Shown: positions 1 through 9,319, counted from the stretch's first letter. The stretch is 64,000 bases of DNA from Streptomyces marincola (GCF_020410765.1 NZ_CP084541.1:682001-746000); one strand, 5' to 3'. The notes: a model not told the origin generated them from the letters alone. Program-made: numbers and translations.

Positions 1-3000
1 CACGCGCGCTGCCGCGAGACCACCGGTCATGAGGTCACCTGGGACGTCACGGTCACCGACGGGACCGGACGGGTCGTGATGGAGCTCGCCGGCTGCCGGC
101 TGCGCGTGCTGGCGCGCGCCGGGCAGGCCGCGCAGCGGCTGGCGACCGTGCTGCGCGCCGCGCCGCGGCCGGACACGGCGGCGGCCCGCTGCCCGCTGCC
201 CGCGCCGGGCGCGCTGCTGGCGGCCAGCGCGGCGGAACGCGCCGCCCTGGCCGCGGCGCACCGGGCCGGCCGGCCGGCCGCGGCGCGGGACGCGGCCCGG
301 GACGTCCAGGCGCACCTCGCGGCCCGCGCGCTGGCCCGGCTGGTCCCCGGCACGGCGGACATCACCGTGCCCGGCCTGCTGGCCGCCGGGGTGCGGCCCG
401 CGTACGCGGGCCTGTGCCGGCTGCTGCTCGGCCTCGCCGAGCGGCGCGGGCTGCTCGTGCCGCGGCCCGGGAGCCCCGAGCCCGCCTGGCGCCGGGCCGT
501 GCCGCCCGCGCCCGCCGCCGCGGTGCGCGCGGCGCTCGCGGGGCCGCTGGCGGGCGAGCCGGCGGCGGTGGCCCTGTTCGCGCACTGCGGGGAGCACCTG
601 GCCGACGTGCTGCTCGGGCGCGTCGATCCGGTGGAGGTGCTGTTCGCGGACGCGGACCGGCACCTGGTCGAGCAGTTCTACGGCGACACGGCGGACTGCC
701 GGTTCCACAACGGGACGGCGCGCGCCCTGCTGCGGGCCGCGGTCGCGCGGTGGCCGGCCGATCAGCCGCTGCGCGTGCTCGAAGTGGGCGGCGGCACGGG
801 CGGCATGACGGCCGAGCTGATCGGCGTGCTGCCGCCGGAGCGGACCAGGTACGTCTTCACCGACGTGTCCGCCGCCTTCCTGCCGCGCGCGCGGGCCAGG
901 TTCGCCGGGCACGACTTCGTCGAGTACCGCACGCTCGACCTGGCGGGCGACCCGGTCGCGCAGGGCCTGCCCGAGGGCGGCTTCGACCTGGTGGTCGCGG
1001 CCAACTCCCTGCACGTGCCGCCCGACCTGCGGGTCTGCCTGCGCAATGTCGCGCGGCTGCTCGCGGACGGCGGTCAGCTGCTGGCGTTCGAGTTCCACGA
1101 CGCGAGTCTCGGCGCGGTCGCCTTCGGCCTGCTCGACGGCTTCTGGGCGTTCACCGACGGCGAGTTGCGCGCCGACTCGCCGCTGCTGTCCGCGCGGCGC
1201 TGGACCGAGGTGCTGGCCGAGTGCGGCTTCGACGGGGCGTGCCGGGCCGGCGACGAGGCCGGGCCGGGCGCGGAGCCGGCGATGTCGGTGCTGCTGGCCC
1301 GCAGGACGCCGCGGGCGCCGCGGCCCCCGGGGGTGCCGGGGCCGCGCCGCCCGGCGCCGCCCACCGCGGAACCGGCGCCCGGCGCCGCCCCCTTCCTCCC
1401 GCCCTTCCTCCCGTCCTGCCCCCCGTCCTTCCTCGTGGCCGCCGAACGGCCCGACGCGCCGCTCGCCCGCGCGCTGGCCGCGGCCCTTGGGCCGGCGGCC
1501 GGCGGCCCGGTGCCCGTGGTGCCGGCGGAGGAGGCGGCGCGGCGGGCGGACGAGGCGGCCGGGGCGCGCGGCGAGGGGCCGCACGTCGTGCTCCTGCTCG
1601 ACGAGGACCCGGCCGCGGCGGCGCCGCACGCGGCGCTCGACGAGGCGGTGCGGCGCACCGGCGTGCTGGCCGCGCTCGCGGCCCGCGAAACGTTCGTCTC
1701 CGCGCCCGGTGCCGCGCTCACCCTGGTCACCCGGCCGTGCGCGGCCCTGCCCGCGCCCGAGGGCGTGTCCCACGTGCGGGACGCGGCGGCGTGGGCGGCG
1801 GCCCGCACGTTCGGCAACGAGCGGCCGTCGGTGGCCGTCCGCCGGATCTCCCTGCACCGCGGGCCCGACCCGGCCGCCGACGCCGCGCGGCTCGCCCTTG
1901 AGGTGCTGCGGCCCGCGGACGGCGACGAGATCGTGCTGACCCGGCGCGGGCGCTTCGTGCCCCGCCTGCTGCCCCTGCCCGCCGCCGTCGCCGGTGGCGG
2001 CGCGTCCGCCGCCGGTGCCGGCCGCCCCGACCGCACGGACCCCGAGGCGGCCCAGGCGCCGGCCCTTCCCGACGCGCCCGGCACGCCGTGCGGGGCGGGC
2101 CCCGGGGGCGGTCCCGGGCCCTGCCGCCTCGACCTGCGGGAGGCGGGCGCCTCGCCCGTGACGTCCTGGGCGGCGGCGCCTGCGCTCGTTCCCGGCCCCG
2201 GGCAGGTGCTGATCGAGGTGCGGGCCGCCGGCCTGAACTACCGGGACGCCCTGCTGGCCACCGGCGCGCTGCCGACCGGTGCCGAGGCGGGCGCTTCCGT
2301 CGCGCACCGCCTCGGCCTCGAATGCGCCGGCGTGGTCCGCGCGACGGGGGCGGGTGTCGAGGAATTCGCGCCGGGCGACCGGGTGTTCGCCCTGGCTCCC
2401 GGCTCCCTCGCCTCCCACGTGGTGACCGACGCGACGTGCGCCGGGCGCCTGCCGGACGCCATGGACTTCGCCGCGGGCGCGACCCTGCCCGTCGTGTGGT
2501 TCACGCTGCACCACGGCCTGGTCGAGCTGGCCCGCCTCGGGCCGGGCGAGACGGTCCTGGTGCACGGCGGCGCCGGCGGGATCGGCATGGCGGCGACGCA
2601 CCTGGCGCGTTCGCTCGGCGCCTCCGTGATCGCGACGGCGGGCACCCCGGCCAAACGCGCCCTGCTGCGGCTGCTCGGCGTCGAGCACGTGCTCGACTCG
2701 CGGAGCCTGCGGTTCGCCGAGGACGTCCGCCGGCTGACGGGCGGCCGGGGCGTGGACGTCGTGCTCAACTCGCTCGCGGGCGAGGCACTCACCCGCAGTC
2801 TCGAACTCCTGCGCGCCGGCGGCCGGTTCGTCGAGCTGGGCAAGCGCGACGTGTACGCGGACAGTCCGCTGCCGATGCGGCTGCTGCGCGACAACATCAG
2901 CCTGTTCGTCGTCGACGCCTCCCGGTTGCCCGCGACCGATCCGGAACGCGCCGCCGCGCGCTTGCGCGCCGTGGCGCGGCACGTCGCCTCGGGTGCCTAC

Positions 3001-4248
3001 CCGGCCCTGCCGCACCAGCTGTGGGAGGCCGACCGCGCCGGCGAGGCGCTGCGCGCCCTGCGGCGCTCGCGGCACCTGGGCAAGGTCGTGATCGACCTGA
3101 CGCGCGCGCCGCGCGTGGAGCGCGCGGCACCGCCGCCCGCCCGCGACCGGGCGGGCACCTACCTGATCGCCGGGGGGCTGAGCGGCCTCGGCGCCGACAC
3201 CGCCCGCCGGCTCGCCGCCGAGGGCGCGGGCCACCTCGCGCTGGTCTCGCGCCAGGGCGCGGCGGCGCCCGGCGCGGCGGAACTGATGGCGGAGCTCGGC
3301 GCGCTCGGCGCCTCGGCCTCGGTGCACGCGGCCGATGTCGCCGACCGGGCGGCCCTGCGGCGGATCATCGCGGGCGCCGAGGCCGCGGGGCGTCCTGTGC
3401 GGGGCGTGGTGCACGCGACCATGCACATCGACGACGCGCCGCTCGCGGAGCTGACGCCCGCGCGGATCCGCGCGGTGCTCGCGCCCAAGCTGCTCGGTGG
3501 CGCGCTGCTCGACGAGCTGACCGCGCGCCTGCCGCTCGACCTGTTCCTCGCCTACTCGTCGTTCGCGGCCGGGGTCGGGAACCTCGGCCAGGCCGCCTAC
3601 GCCGCGGGCAACCTCTGCCTTGAGGCGCTGACCCGCCGCCGCCGCGCCGCGGGCCGCGCCGGGCTCGCCGTGGCCCTTGGCACCCTCGGCGAGACGGGGT
3701 TCGCGGCCCGCGACCCGCTGCTGACCGACCGGCTGGCACGCATCGGGGTGCACCCGCTGAGCCCGGCGCAGGTGCACGCCGCGACCGAGGCGTTCATCGC
3801 CGCGGGCGTCGCCGCCGGGACGGTGGGCAACTTCGACTGGGACCGGCTGCGGGAGGTGATGCCCACGGTGGGCGCGCCGAGGTTCGCGGCCGTGCTGTCC
3901 GGGGGCGAGGGCGGGCGGCACGAGGGCGGCGCGGGGGAGCTGCGCCTGCGGCTGTCCCGCCTCTCCGACGAGGAGGCCGTCGCCGCCGTGACCGACGTGC
4001 TGGCCGAGGAGCTGGCCCGGGTGCTGCACACCGAGCCGGGCCGGATCGACCGCGCCCGCCGCCTCGACCGGCTCGGCATGGACTCGCTGATGGCGGCGGA
4101 ACTCGTGGTCGCGGCACGGCGGCGGCTCGGCTGCGATCTGCCCGCACTCGAAATCATGAACGCGGCGGGGCTCACCGACCTCGCCCGGCGCGCCCTGCTC
4201 CGCCTCGGCCGCCCGACACGGAAGGAGTCCACTGGTGCGCGGGGCTGA
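1..4248 (+). CDS. Type I polyketide synthase, C-terminal part (DH end, C-MeT, pseudo-KR, ER, KR, ACP)
   Basis: Open from the first base, so the N-terminus (KS, AT and most of the DH) lies upstream. Codon numbers count from base 1. About 30 residues look like the last strands of a DH hot dog. A C-methyltransferase follows, with SAM motif LEVGGGTGG (260-268) and the catalytic-type His of NSLH at 338. Next come a Pro-rich linker, a pseudo-KR half and an NADPH-dependent enoylreductase (GLNYRD at 744-749, HGGAGGIG at 855-862). The ketoreductase has AGGLSGLG near 1057, Lys1163, Ser1187, Tyr1200 and Asn1204, with an IDD motif suggesting a B-type KR. The ACP attachment Ser is 1362 in DSL. No thioesterase is present. 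The order DH-MT-ER-KR-ACP is that of highly reducing, often iterative synthases. The downstream hydrolase overlaps by 14 bases and is probably the release partner. Domain identities are secure; product and iteration are unknown. Confidence 0.93.
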   Translation, partial: HARCRETTGHEVTWDVTVTDGTGRVVMELAGCRLRVLARAGQAAQRLATVLRAAPRPDTAAARCPLPAPGALLAASAAERAALAAAHRAGRPAAARDAARDVQAHLAARALARLVPGTADITVPGLLAAGVRPAYAGLCRLLLGLAERRGLLVPRPGSPEPAWRRAVPPAPAAAVRAALAGPLAGEPAAVALFAHCGEHLADVLLGRVDPVEVLFADADRHLVEQFYGDTADCRFHNGTARALLRAAVARWPADQPLRVLEVGGGTGGMTAELIGVLPPERTRYVFTDVSAAFLPRARARFAGHDFVEYRTLDLAGDPVAQGLPEGGFDLVVAANSLHVPPDLRVCLRNVARLLADGGQLLAFEFHDASLGAVAFGLLDGFWAFTDGELRADSPLLSARRWTEVLAECGFDGACRAGDEAGPGAEPAMSVLLARRTPRAPRPPGVPGPRRPAPPTAEPAPGAAPFLPPFLPSCPPSFLVAAERPDAPLARALAAALGPAAGGPVPVVPAEEAARRADEAAGARGEGPHVVLLLDEDPAAAAPHAALDEAVRRTGVLAALAARETFVSAPGAALTLVTRPCAALPAPEGVSHVRDAAAWAAARTFGNERPSVAVRRISLHRGPDPAADAARLALEVLRPADGDEIVLTRRGRFVPRLLPLPAAVAGGGASAAGAGRPDRTDPEAAQAPALPDAPGTPCGAGPGGGPGPCRLDLREAGASPVTSWAAAPALVPGPGQVLIEVRAAGLNYRDALLATGALPTGAEAGASVAHRLGLECAGVVRATGAGVEEFAPGDRVFALAPGSLASHVVTDATCAGRLPDAMDFAAGATLPVVWFTLHHGLVELARLGPGETVLVHGGAGGIGMAATHLARSLGASVIATAGTPAKRALLRLLGVEHVLDSRSLRFAEDVRRLTGGRGVDVVLNSLAGEALTRSLELLRAGGRFVELGKRDVYADSPLPMRLLRDNISLFVVDASRLPATDPERAAARLRAVARHVASGAYPALPHQLWEADRAGEALRALRRSRHLGKVVIDLTRAPRVERAAPPPARDRAGTYLIAGGLSGLGADTARRLAAEGAGHLALVSRQGAAAPGAAELMAELGALGASASVHAADVADRAALRRIIAGAEAAGRPVRGVVHATMHIDDAPLAELTPARIRAVLAPKLLGGALLDELTARLPLDLFLAYSSFAAGVGNLGQAAYAAGNLCLEALTRRRRAAGRAGLAVALGTLGETGFAARDPLLTDRLARIGVHPLSPAQVHAATEAFIAAGVAAGTVGNFDWDRLREVMPTVGAPRFAAVLSGGEGGRHEGGAGELRLRLSRLSDEEAVAAVTDVLAEELARVLHTEPGRIDRARRLDRLGMDSLMAAELVVAARRRLGCDLPALEIMNAAGLTDLARRALLRLGRPTRKESTGARG

Positions 4249-5104
4249 CGGCGCCGAGGTGCGGGAGTTCAGCTACGAAGGCTTCCGGTACGGCTGCCGT
4301 GTCGTGCGGGCGCGGCAGCCGCGGCTCGACCCGGTGCTGATCGTCGGCGGGGCGTTCCAGGACAAGGACTCCTGGCGGCAGCACCAGCCGCACTTCGACG
4401 CGGTGGCCGACCTGGTCACCGTGGACCTGCCCGGGTGGGGCGCGGCCGACGGCCTGCCCGCGCGCTACGGCTACGACTTCCTCGCCGCCGCGCTCGAACA
4501 CCTGCTGACCGGCCTGGGCCTCGCGCGGGTGAACCTCGTGGGCACGTCCTACGGGTCGCTCGTGGCCTACTGCCTGGCGCAGCGGTGCCAGGGCCGGGTC
4601 GCGCGGATGGTGCTCAGCGGCGCGTTCGACGGCGCTCCCGCGCACGCGAGGGCCACGCACCAGCGCACGGTCGAACTGCTCGCGGCGGGCAGGACGGTGG
4701 AGTTCACCGAGGTGATGGTGTCGCTGCTGGCTCCGCGGACCCGCGCGGGCGTCGCGGACGGGCGCAACGACGCGCTCACGGAGATGCTGCGCGCGCAGTT
4801 CGGCGGGCTGACGGCCGAGGCCGCCGCCCGGTACGCGGAGAACTCGGCGCGGGTGCTCGCCCATCCGCGGCTGCGCTCCGGTGGGCACCACGTGCCGACG
4901 CTGGTGCTCGCGGGCGAACTCGACCTGTGCACACCGCCCGAGACGGGGCAGCGGGTGGCCGACATGCTGCCGGACGCCGTGTTCATGACGGTGCCGGACG
5001 CGGGCCACCTGATGTGGCTGGAGCGCCCGCTTGAGTTCGTCCGGCTGCTCGACGACTTCTTCTCCGGGCGCCCCGTGGGCGAACTGGCCTGCGCCGCCAG
5101 GTGA
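4235..5104 (+). CDS. Alpha/beta hydrolase, likely trans-acting release enzyme of the PKS
   Basis: 289 residues with a complete alpha/beta hydrolase triad: nucleophile Ser105 in GTSYGS, acid Asp230 after strand 7 (GELDLC) and His258 in DAGHLMW. The GTG start lies inside the end of the PKS gene (14-base overlap) and has a strong GAAGGAG ribosome site 7 bases upstream, so the two are translated together. Because the PKS ends with an ACP and has no thioesterase, this protein is the natural candidate to hydrolyse or transfer the finished chain. Proofreading of stalled intermediates is an alternative. It has no signal peptide or membrane segment and should act in the cytoplasm. The fold is certain; the link to the PKS is inferred from overlap and context. 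Confidence 0.88.
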   Translation: MRGADGAEVREFSYEGFRYGCRVVRARQPRLDPVLIVGGAFQDKDSWRQHQPHFDAVADLVTVDLPGWGAADGLPARYGYDFLAAALEHLLTGLGLARVNLVGTSYGSLVAYCLAQRCQGRVARMVLSGAFDGAPAHARATHQRTVELLAAGRTVEFTEVMVSLLAPRTRAGVADGRNDALTEMLRAQFGGLTAEAAARYAENSARVLAHPRLRSGGHHVPTLVLAGELDLCTPPETGQRVADMLPDAVFMTVPDAGHLMWLERPLEFVRLLDDFFSGRPVGELACAAR

Positions 5105-5122
5105 TCCGGGCGGCGCGCCGGA

Positions 5123-5145
5123 CCGCCCCCCGCGGCGGGGGGCGG
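5123..5145. terminator. Hairpin between convergent genes
   Basis: Perfect 9-bp arms (CCGCCCCCC / GGGGGGCGG) with a 5-base loop, between the stop of the PKS-hydrolase unit and the stop of the small secreted gene on the other strand. It is probably a bidirectional terminator; no U-tract is present, as is usual in Streptomyces. Confidence 0.6.
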
Positions 5146-5157
5146 CCCGGACGGGCT

Positions 5158-5493
5158 TCAGGCCGCCCTGGACGGGAAGAACTTGACGCTGCCCGCGCCC
5201 TGGGTCTCGAAGCCCTTGCCCGACTGGATGTCACGCGGCAGCGCGTAGGTGCAGGAGCCGTCGCCGTACAGGCGGGCGGTGAACACCGTCGCGTTGAAGC
5301 CGCCGATCGCGGGCTCCTCCGGGTCGCCGAGCGGGTAGCACAGGTAGGGCTCCGGCAGGTCGACCGTGCCCTGGTTGCCGCCGACCGTGTGGAACCTCAA
5401 CTCCCCGGTCTGTGCCTGCGCGGTGCCGCCGGGCCCCGTGACGGCGATGAGGGCGGCGGCGGCCAGGGCGCCCGCGACGTGTCGAATACGCAT
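5158..5493 (-). CDS. Small secreted protein of unknown function
   Basis: 111 residues starting MRIRH, with a clear Sec signal (charged start, Ala/Leu core, AQA cleavage site near residue 27). The mature part is about 85 residues, with two Cys that may form a disulfide and many aromatic and Gly residues. A good GAGAGGA ribosome site precedes the ATG at 5493. A longer reading upstream is unlikely because it would place residues before the signal. The family is not recognised; it resembles the many short exported proteins of Streptomyces. It is convergent with the PKS-hydrolase genes and divergent from the PLP enzyme, so a role in the PKS pathway is not supported. Confidence 0.75.
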   Translation of the reverse strand: MRIRHVAGALAAAALIAVTGPGGTAQAQTGELRFHTVGGNQGTVDLPEPYLCYPLGDPEEPAIGGFNATVFTARLYGDGSCTYALPRDIQSGKGFETQGAGSVKFFPSRAA

Positions 5494-5820
5494 GGTGTCC
5501 TCTCGGGTGGACAGCGCTGCCCCGGGGCAGCGGCTGCGGCGTGGCGCTCCCATCGGCGCCACTGATCACCGCCCTCGCTACCCGGGCCAACAGCCGCCAT
5601 GCGGCGGGTACTTCGTTCGTGTGGTTCATGTCGCACGACCGAGTGAGGCGCGCGGCACGGCCGTGTGGCACAATCACCCGCAAGGTCACGAGTGACAGCA
5701 CGCATGGACCCCGGTCCGCTGTCCGGCAACCCTCCTTCCGTGGCGGGGTGCTCCCGGGTGATGACCGGGCCGCGGGCAGCAAGGTCCGCGGCAAGCGCGG
5801 ATTGTGGGAGCTGTTGCGCC
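5494..5820. other. Divergent intergenic region
   Basis: 327 bases between the small secreted gene and the PLP enzyme. It must carry promoters for both. An in-frame ATG at 5701 exists for the PLP gene, but the conserved protein and its ribosome site begin at 5821. No RNA gene or convincing promoter pair was recognised. Confidence 0.4.
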
Positions 5821-7146
5821 ATGACCACTGTGTCCTCCGGTCGTTCCTCGCTGTGCTCCGGGCCGCCGGGACCCGTCGGCCCGGTCCTGCCCGTGCTCGG
5901 CGAGGGCGTGCGGGTCCCGCTGACCACCGGCGGAGAGGTGGAGTACGCGGCGCTCGACTACGCGGCGAGCGCCCCCGCCCTGCGCTCGGTCTGGGCGGAC
6001 GTGGCGGAGTTCGCGCCGCTGTACGCCAGCGTGCACCGGGGCGCGGGACACCTGTCGCAGCGCGCCACGGACCTGTTCGAACGCAGCCGGGCCGAGGTGG
6101 CCGCGTTCCTCGGCTGCCGCGCGGCGGACCGGGTGGTGTTCACCCGGTCCACGACCGACTCGCTGAACCTGCTGGCCGCCGCGCTGCCCGCCGGCACGCG
6201 GGTGTTCGTGTTCGAGACGGAGCACCACGCGGCGCTGCTGCCGTGGCGCCGCCACCAGGTCACGTTCCTGGCCGCGCCGCGCTCGCCGGACGCGGCGGTG
6301 CGCACGGCCGGGGATGCGTTGGCCTCGGCCCCCGCGGGGGTGCCGAAACTGCTGTGCGTCACCGGGGCGTCGAACGTGACCGGGGAGCTGTGGCCGGTGC
6401 GTGAACTCGCGGCCGTGGCGCACCGGCACGGGGCGCGCGTCGTGCTGGACGCGGCGCAGCTCGTGCCCCACCGCCCGGTGGACGTCGCCGCCCTGGGCGT
6501 CGACTGGGTGGCGTTCTCCGGGCACAAGCTGTACGCGCCGTTCGGCACCGGGGTGCTGGCCGGGCGCGCCGACTGGCTGGACGAGGCGGAACCGTACCTC
6601 GCGGGCGGCGGCGCGACCCGGGTGGTCGCGCGCGGCACGGCGGGCGGCGTCGAGGTGGAGTGGGCGCGGGGCGCGGCGCGGCACGAGGCCGGCTCGCCCA
6701 ACGTGATCGGCGTCCGCGCCGTGGCCTCCGCGTGCGGCGCCCTGGCGGGGGCCGGGTACGAGGCGCTGGCCGGGCACGAGGAGCGGCTGCTCGGGGTGCT
6801 GCGCGAGGGCCTGGCCGGGGTGCCCGCGGTGCGGGAGCTCTCGCTGTTCGGGCCGGACGCGCCACGGGTCGCGGTGCTGTCGTTCACCGTGGCGGGGTGG
6901 GACGGCGCGGCGTTCGCGCGGGCGCTGTCGGAGCGTTACGGCATCGGGGTGCGCGCGGGGCTGTTCTGCGCGCAGCCGCTGGCGCGGCTGCTGCTCGGCG
7001 AGGCGGGCGAGGACGGGACGGCCGGGAACGCCGGGCCCGACGGCTGCGGGGGGCCGTCGCAGGCGGTGCGCGTGAGCTTCGGCGCCGGGACCCCCGAGGA
7101 GCACGTGCGGCGCCTGGTGCGCGCGGTACGGGAGTTGGCGGGCTGA
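5821..7146 (+). CDS. Class V aminotransferase / SufS-like cysteine desulfurase family enzyme
   Basis: 441 residues from the ATG at 5821 (GGGAG site 10 bases upstream). Fold type I PLP enzyme: the stacking His lies in TEHHAALLPW, the PLP-binding Asp-Gln in VLDAAQLV, and Schiff-base Lys236 in SGHKLYAP. The C-terminal loop reads GVRAGLFCAQP with Cys383 where SufS-type desulfurases carry their persulfide Cys. These features favour cysteine desulfurase or cysteine/selenocysteine lyase chemistry over transamination. No Suf or Isc genes are adjacent, so it could supply sulfur to a specialised pathway such as the neighbouring PKS cluster, or be a general paralogue. A Gly-rich insert (about 400-420) just after the Cys loop is unusual. 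Family certain, substrate unknown. Confidence 0.85.
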   Translation: MTTVSSGRSSLCSGPPGPVGPVLPVLGEGVRVPLTTGGEVEYAALDYAASAPALRSVWADVAEFAPLYASVHRGAGHLSQRATDLFERSRAEVAAFLGCRAADRVVFTRSTTDSLNLLAAALPAGTRVFVFETEHHAALLPWRRHQVTFLAAPRSPDAAVRTAGDALASAPAGVPKLLCVTGASNVTGELWPVRELAAVAHRHGARVVLDAAQLVPHRPVDVAALGVDWVAFSGHKLYAPFGTGVLAGRADWLDEAEPYLAGGGATRVVARGTAGGVEVEWARGAARHEAGSPNVIGVRAVASACGALAGAGYEALAGHEERLLGVLREGLAGVPAVRELSLFGPDAPRVAVLSFTVAGWDGAAFARALSERYGIGVRAGLFCAQPLARLLLGEAGEDGTAGNAGPDGCGGPSQAVRVSFGAGTPEEHVRRLVRAVRELAG

Positions 7147-7151
7147 GCCCC

Positions 7152-7171
7152 CGCGCCGGCGGCCCGGCGCG
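7152..7171. terminator. Hairpin between convergent genes
   Basis: Perfect 8-bp arms (CGCGCCGG / CCGGCGCG) with a 4-base loop, directly after the stop of the PLP enzyme and facing the end of rocD. Likely a bidirectional terminator. Confidence 0.55.
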
Positions 7172-7195
7172 AGGGCGCCCGCGGCGCTCGGGCGG

Positions 7196-8425
7196 TCAGG
7201 CGGACAGCACGGCGGCGAGGCGGTCCAGGGCCCAGACGAGTTCGTCGCGGGTGATGGTCAACGGCGGCGCCAGCCGGATCGTCGAACCGTGGGTGTCCTT
7301 GACCAGGACCCCCTCGGACATGAGGCGTTCGCTGATCTCCCGGCCGGTGCCGAGCGCCGGGTCGATGTCGACCCCCGCCCACAGGCCGCGGCACCGGTGG
7401 GCCAGGACACCGCGCCCGGTGAGCGCCGTCAGCCCGGCGTCGAGCACGCGGCCGAGATCCGCGGCCCGGCGCTGGAACTCGCCGGTGCGCAGCAGCTCGG
7501 TGACCGCCGTGCCCACGGCGGCGGCCAGCGGGTTGCCGCCGAAGGTGGAGCCGTGCTGTCCTGGCCCGAGCACGCCGAGCACATCGCGCCCCGCCACGAC
7601 GGCGGAGACGGGGACGATCCCGCCGCCCAGGGCCTTGCCGAGCAGCACCATGTCGGGCACGACCCGCTCGTGCTCGACGGCCAGGGTGGTGCCGGTGCGC
7701 CCGAGTCCCGACTGGATCTCGTCCGCGATGAACAGCGCGCCCGCGTCCCGCGTCACCGCGCGCACCCCGGCGAGGTAGCCCTCGTCGGGGATGATCACGC
7801 CGGCCTCGCCCTGCACGGGTTCGAGCAGGACGGCCGCCGTGGTCTCGTCGACCGCTTCCCGCAGGGCCGGCAGGTCGTTGTAGGGCACGACGCGGAAACC
7901 GGGCGCGAACGGGCCGAAGCCCTCGCGGGCCACCGGGTCGGTGGAGAAGCCGACGACGGTCGTGGTGCGGCCGTGGAAGTTGTCCGCCGCCACCACGATC
8001 GTCGCCCGGTCGGGCGCGACGCCCTTGACGTCGTAGGCCCACTTGCGGGCGACCTTGATGCCGCTCTCCACGGCCTCGACGCCGGTGTTCATCGGCAGCG
8101 TCATGGCGAAGCCGGTCAGCGCGGCCAGGTTCTCGGCGAAGCCGGCGAGGCGGTCGTTGTGGAAGGCCCGCGAGGTCAGCGTGAGCTGGTCGAGCTGGCG
8201 GTGGGCGGCCTCGACGAGGGCCGGGTGCCGGTGGCCGAAGTTCAGCGCCGAGTAGCCGGCCAGCATGTCGAGGTAGCGCCGGCCCTCAACGTCCCGTACC
8301 CACACGCCTTCTGCGTGGGAGACGACCACGGGCAGCGGGTGGTAGTTGCGGGCCAGCGCGGTGGACTCGGCGCGGATCAGCTCGGCCGACGAGCGCGGGC
8401 GGGCGCGGGCGGGCGCTGCGGTCAT
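7196..8425 (-). CDS. rocD: Ornithine aminotransferase
   Basis: 409 residues, class III PLP aminotransferase. It converts ornithine and 2-oxoglutarate to glutamate semialdehyde and glutamate in arginine breakdown. Seen: GYSALNFGHRHP near the N-terminus, TGVEAVESGIKVARKW, ADEIQSGLGRTG with the PLP Asp, and Schiff-base Lys264 in LLGKALGGG. Length and motifs match bacterial RocD. The ATG overlaps the stop of the upstream hydrolase gene by four bases (ATGA), so the two form one translationally coupled unit. That pairing fits a route from (methyl)arginine via amidino hydrolysis, with ornithine handled by RocD. An Lrp gene just upstream on the same strand is the likely regulator. Confidence 0.93.
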   Translation of the reverse strand: MTAAPARARPRSSAELIRAESTALARNYHPLPVVVSHAEGVWVRDVEGRRYLDMLAGYSALNFGHRHPALVEAAHRQLDQLTLTSRAFHNDRLAGFAENLAALTGFAMTLPMNTGVEAVESGIKVARKWAYDVKGVAPDRATIVVAADNFHGRTTTVVGFSTDPVAREGFGPFAPGFRVVPYNDLPALREAVDETTAAVLLEPVQGEAGVIIPDEGYLAGVRAVTRDAGALFIADEIQSGLGRTGTTLAVEHERVVPDMVLLGKALGGGIVPVSAVVAGRDVLGVLGPGQHGSTFGGNPLAAAVGTAVTELLRTGEFQRRAADLGRVLDAGLTALTGRGVLAHRCRGLWAGVDIDPALGTGREISERLMSEGVLVKDTHGSTIRLAPPLTITRDELVWALDRLAAVLSA

Positions 8426-9234
8426 GACCGGACCTCCTGGGTGCAGCACTTGATGCCCCCGCCGGCCTTGCGCAGTTCCGACAGGTCGACGGGGACGGGA
8501 ACGTAGCCGCGGCGGCCGAGTTCGGCGACGAGGCCGTCCGCGTGCGGGTCGATGAAGACGTGCCGGCCGTCGGAGACGGAGTTCAGGCCGAACGCCATGG
8601 CGTCGGCCTCGGTGGCGAGCACCGCGTCGGGGAACAGCCGGGCCAGCACCGCGCGGCTGCCCGCGGAGAACGCGCCGGGGTAGTACGCGACGTTCTCGTC
8701 GTCCAGCGCGAACAGCGCGGTGTCCAGGTGGTAGAACAGCGGGTCGGTCAGGCGCAGCCCGACCGTGGGCACGCCGAACAGCTCCTGGGCCTCGGCGTGC
8801 GCGGCCGGCGCCGTTCTGAAGCCGGTGCCCGCGAGCAGCAGGCCGCCCACGGGCACGAGGTCGCCCTCGCCCTCGCAGACGGCCCGCGGCGCGTGCACGT
8901 CGAAGCCGGCGGACTTGAACCACAGCTCGTAGGCGGCGCTCTCCGGCTGCCGCTGCGGGGCGAGGAAGCGGGAGCCGAGGACGCGTCCGTCCAGGACGAG
9001 CGCCGCGTTGGCGGCGAACACCATGTCGGGCAGGCCGGGCACCGGGGGGACGGTGTCCACGGTGTGGCCGTGGGCGCGGTAGGCGTCCACCAGGGTGTGC
9101 CATTGCCGCAGGGCCAGGGCGGTGTCCACCGGCGCGTCCTCGCGCATCCAGGGATTGATGGTGTACCGCACGTCGAAGAACCGGGGTTCGCAGGTCAGGT
9201 AGCGCCGGGGGCGCCGCAGGCGCGTGGCTGGCAT
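8422..9234 (-). CDS. ddaH: Dimethylargininase-like amidinohydrolase
   Basis: 270 residues of the pentein (amidinotransferase/DDAH) fold. Recognisable: PDMVFAANAALV near residue 70, the catalytic His region DPLFYHLDTAL, and the C-terminal catalytic Cys in GGIKCCTQE (Cys263/264). DDAH enzymes split methylated arginine or a related guanidino compound to citrulline plus amine; arginine deiminase-type chemistry is a less likely alternative. Start ATG 9234 (MPATRL) was chosen over a start 45 bases upstream because the conserved region begins here; its ribosome site is weak. Coupled to rocD by an ATGA overlap, and 85 bases downstream of an Lrp gene on the same strand. Confidence 0.85.
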   Translation of the reverse strand: MPATRLRRPRRYLTCEPRFFDVRYTINPWMREDAPVDTALALRQWHTLVDAYRAHGHTVDTVPPVPGLPDMVFAANAALVLDGRVLGSRFLAPQRQPESAAYELWFKSAGFDVHAPRAVCEGEGDLVPVGGLLLAGTGFRTAPAAHAEAQELFGVPTVGLRLTDPLFYHLDTALFALDDENVAYYPGAFSAGSRAVLARLFPDAVLATEADAMAFGLNSVSDGRHVFIDPHADGLVAELGRRGYVPVPVDLSELRKAGGGIKCCTQEVRS

Positions 9235-9319
9235 GTCACCCACGGTAGAAACGGAGCACGGTGGCCGACAAGAAACCACGGTTGCGCGTACACGCGGAAG
9301 TGTTGCGTGCTCGGGCCGC

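Noticed and set aside
7196..9103. A 635-codon frame as a dimethylargininase-aminotransferase fusion
   Set aside because: The first part is a shadow frame; the two enzymes are separate genes with an ATGA overlap.
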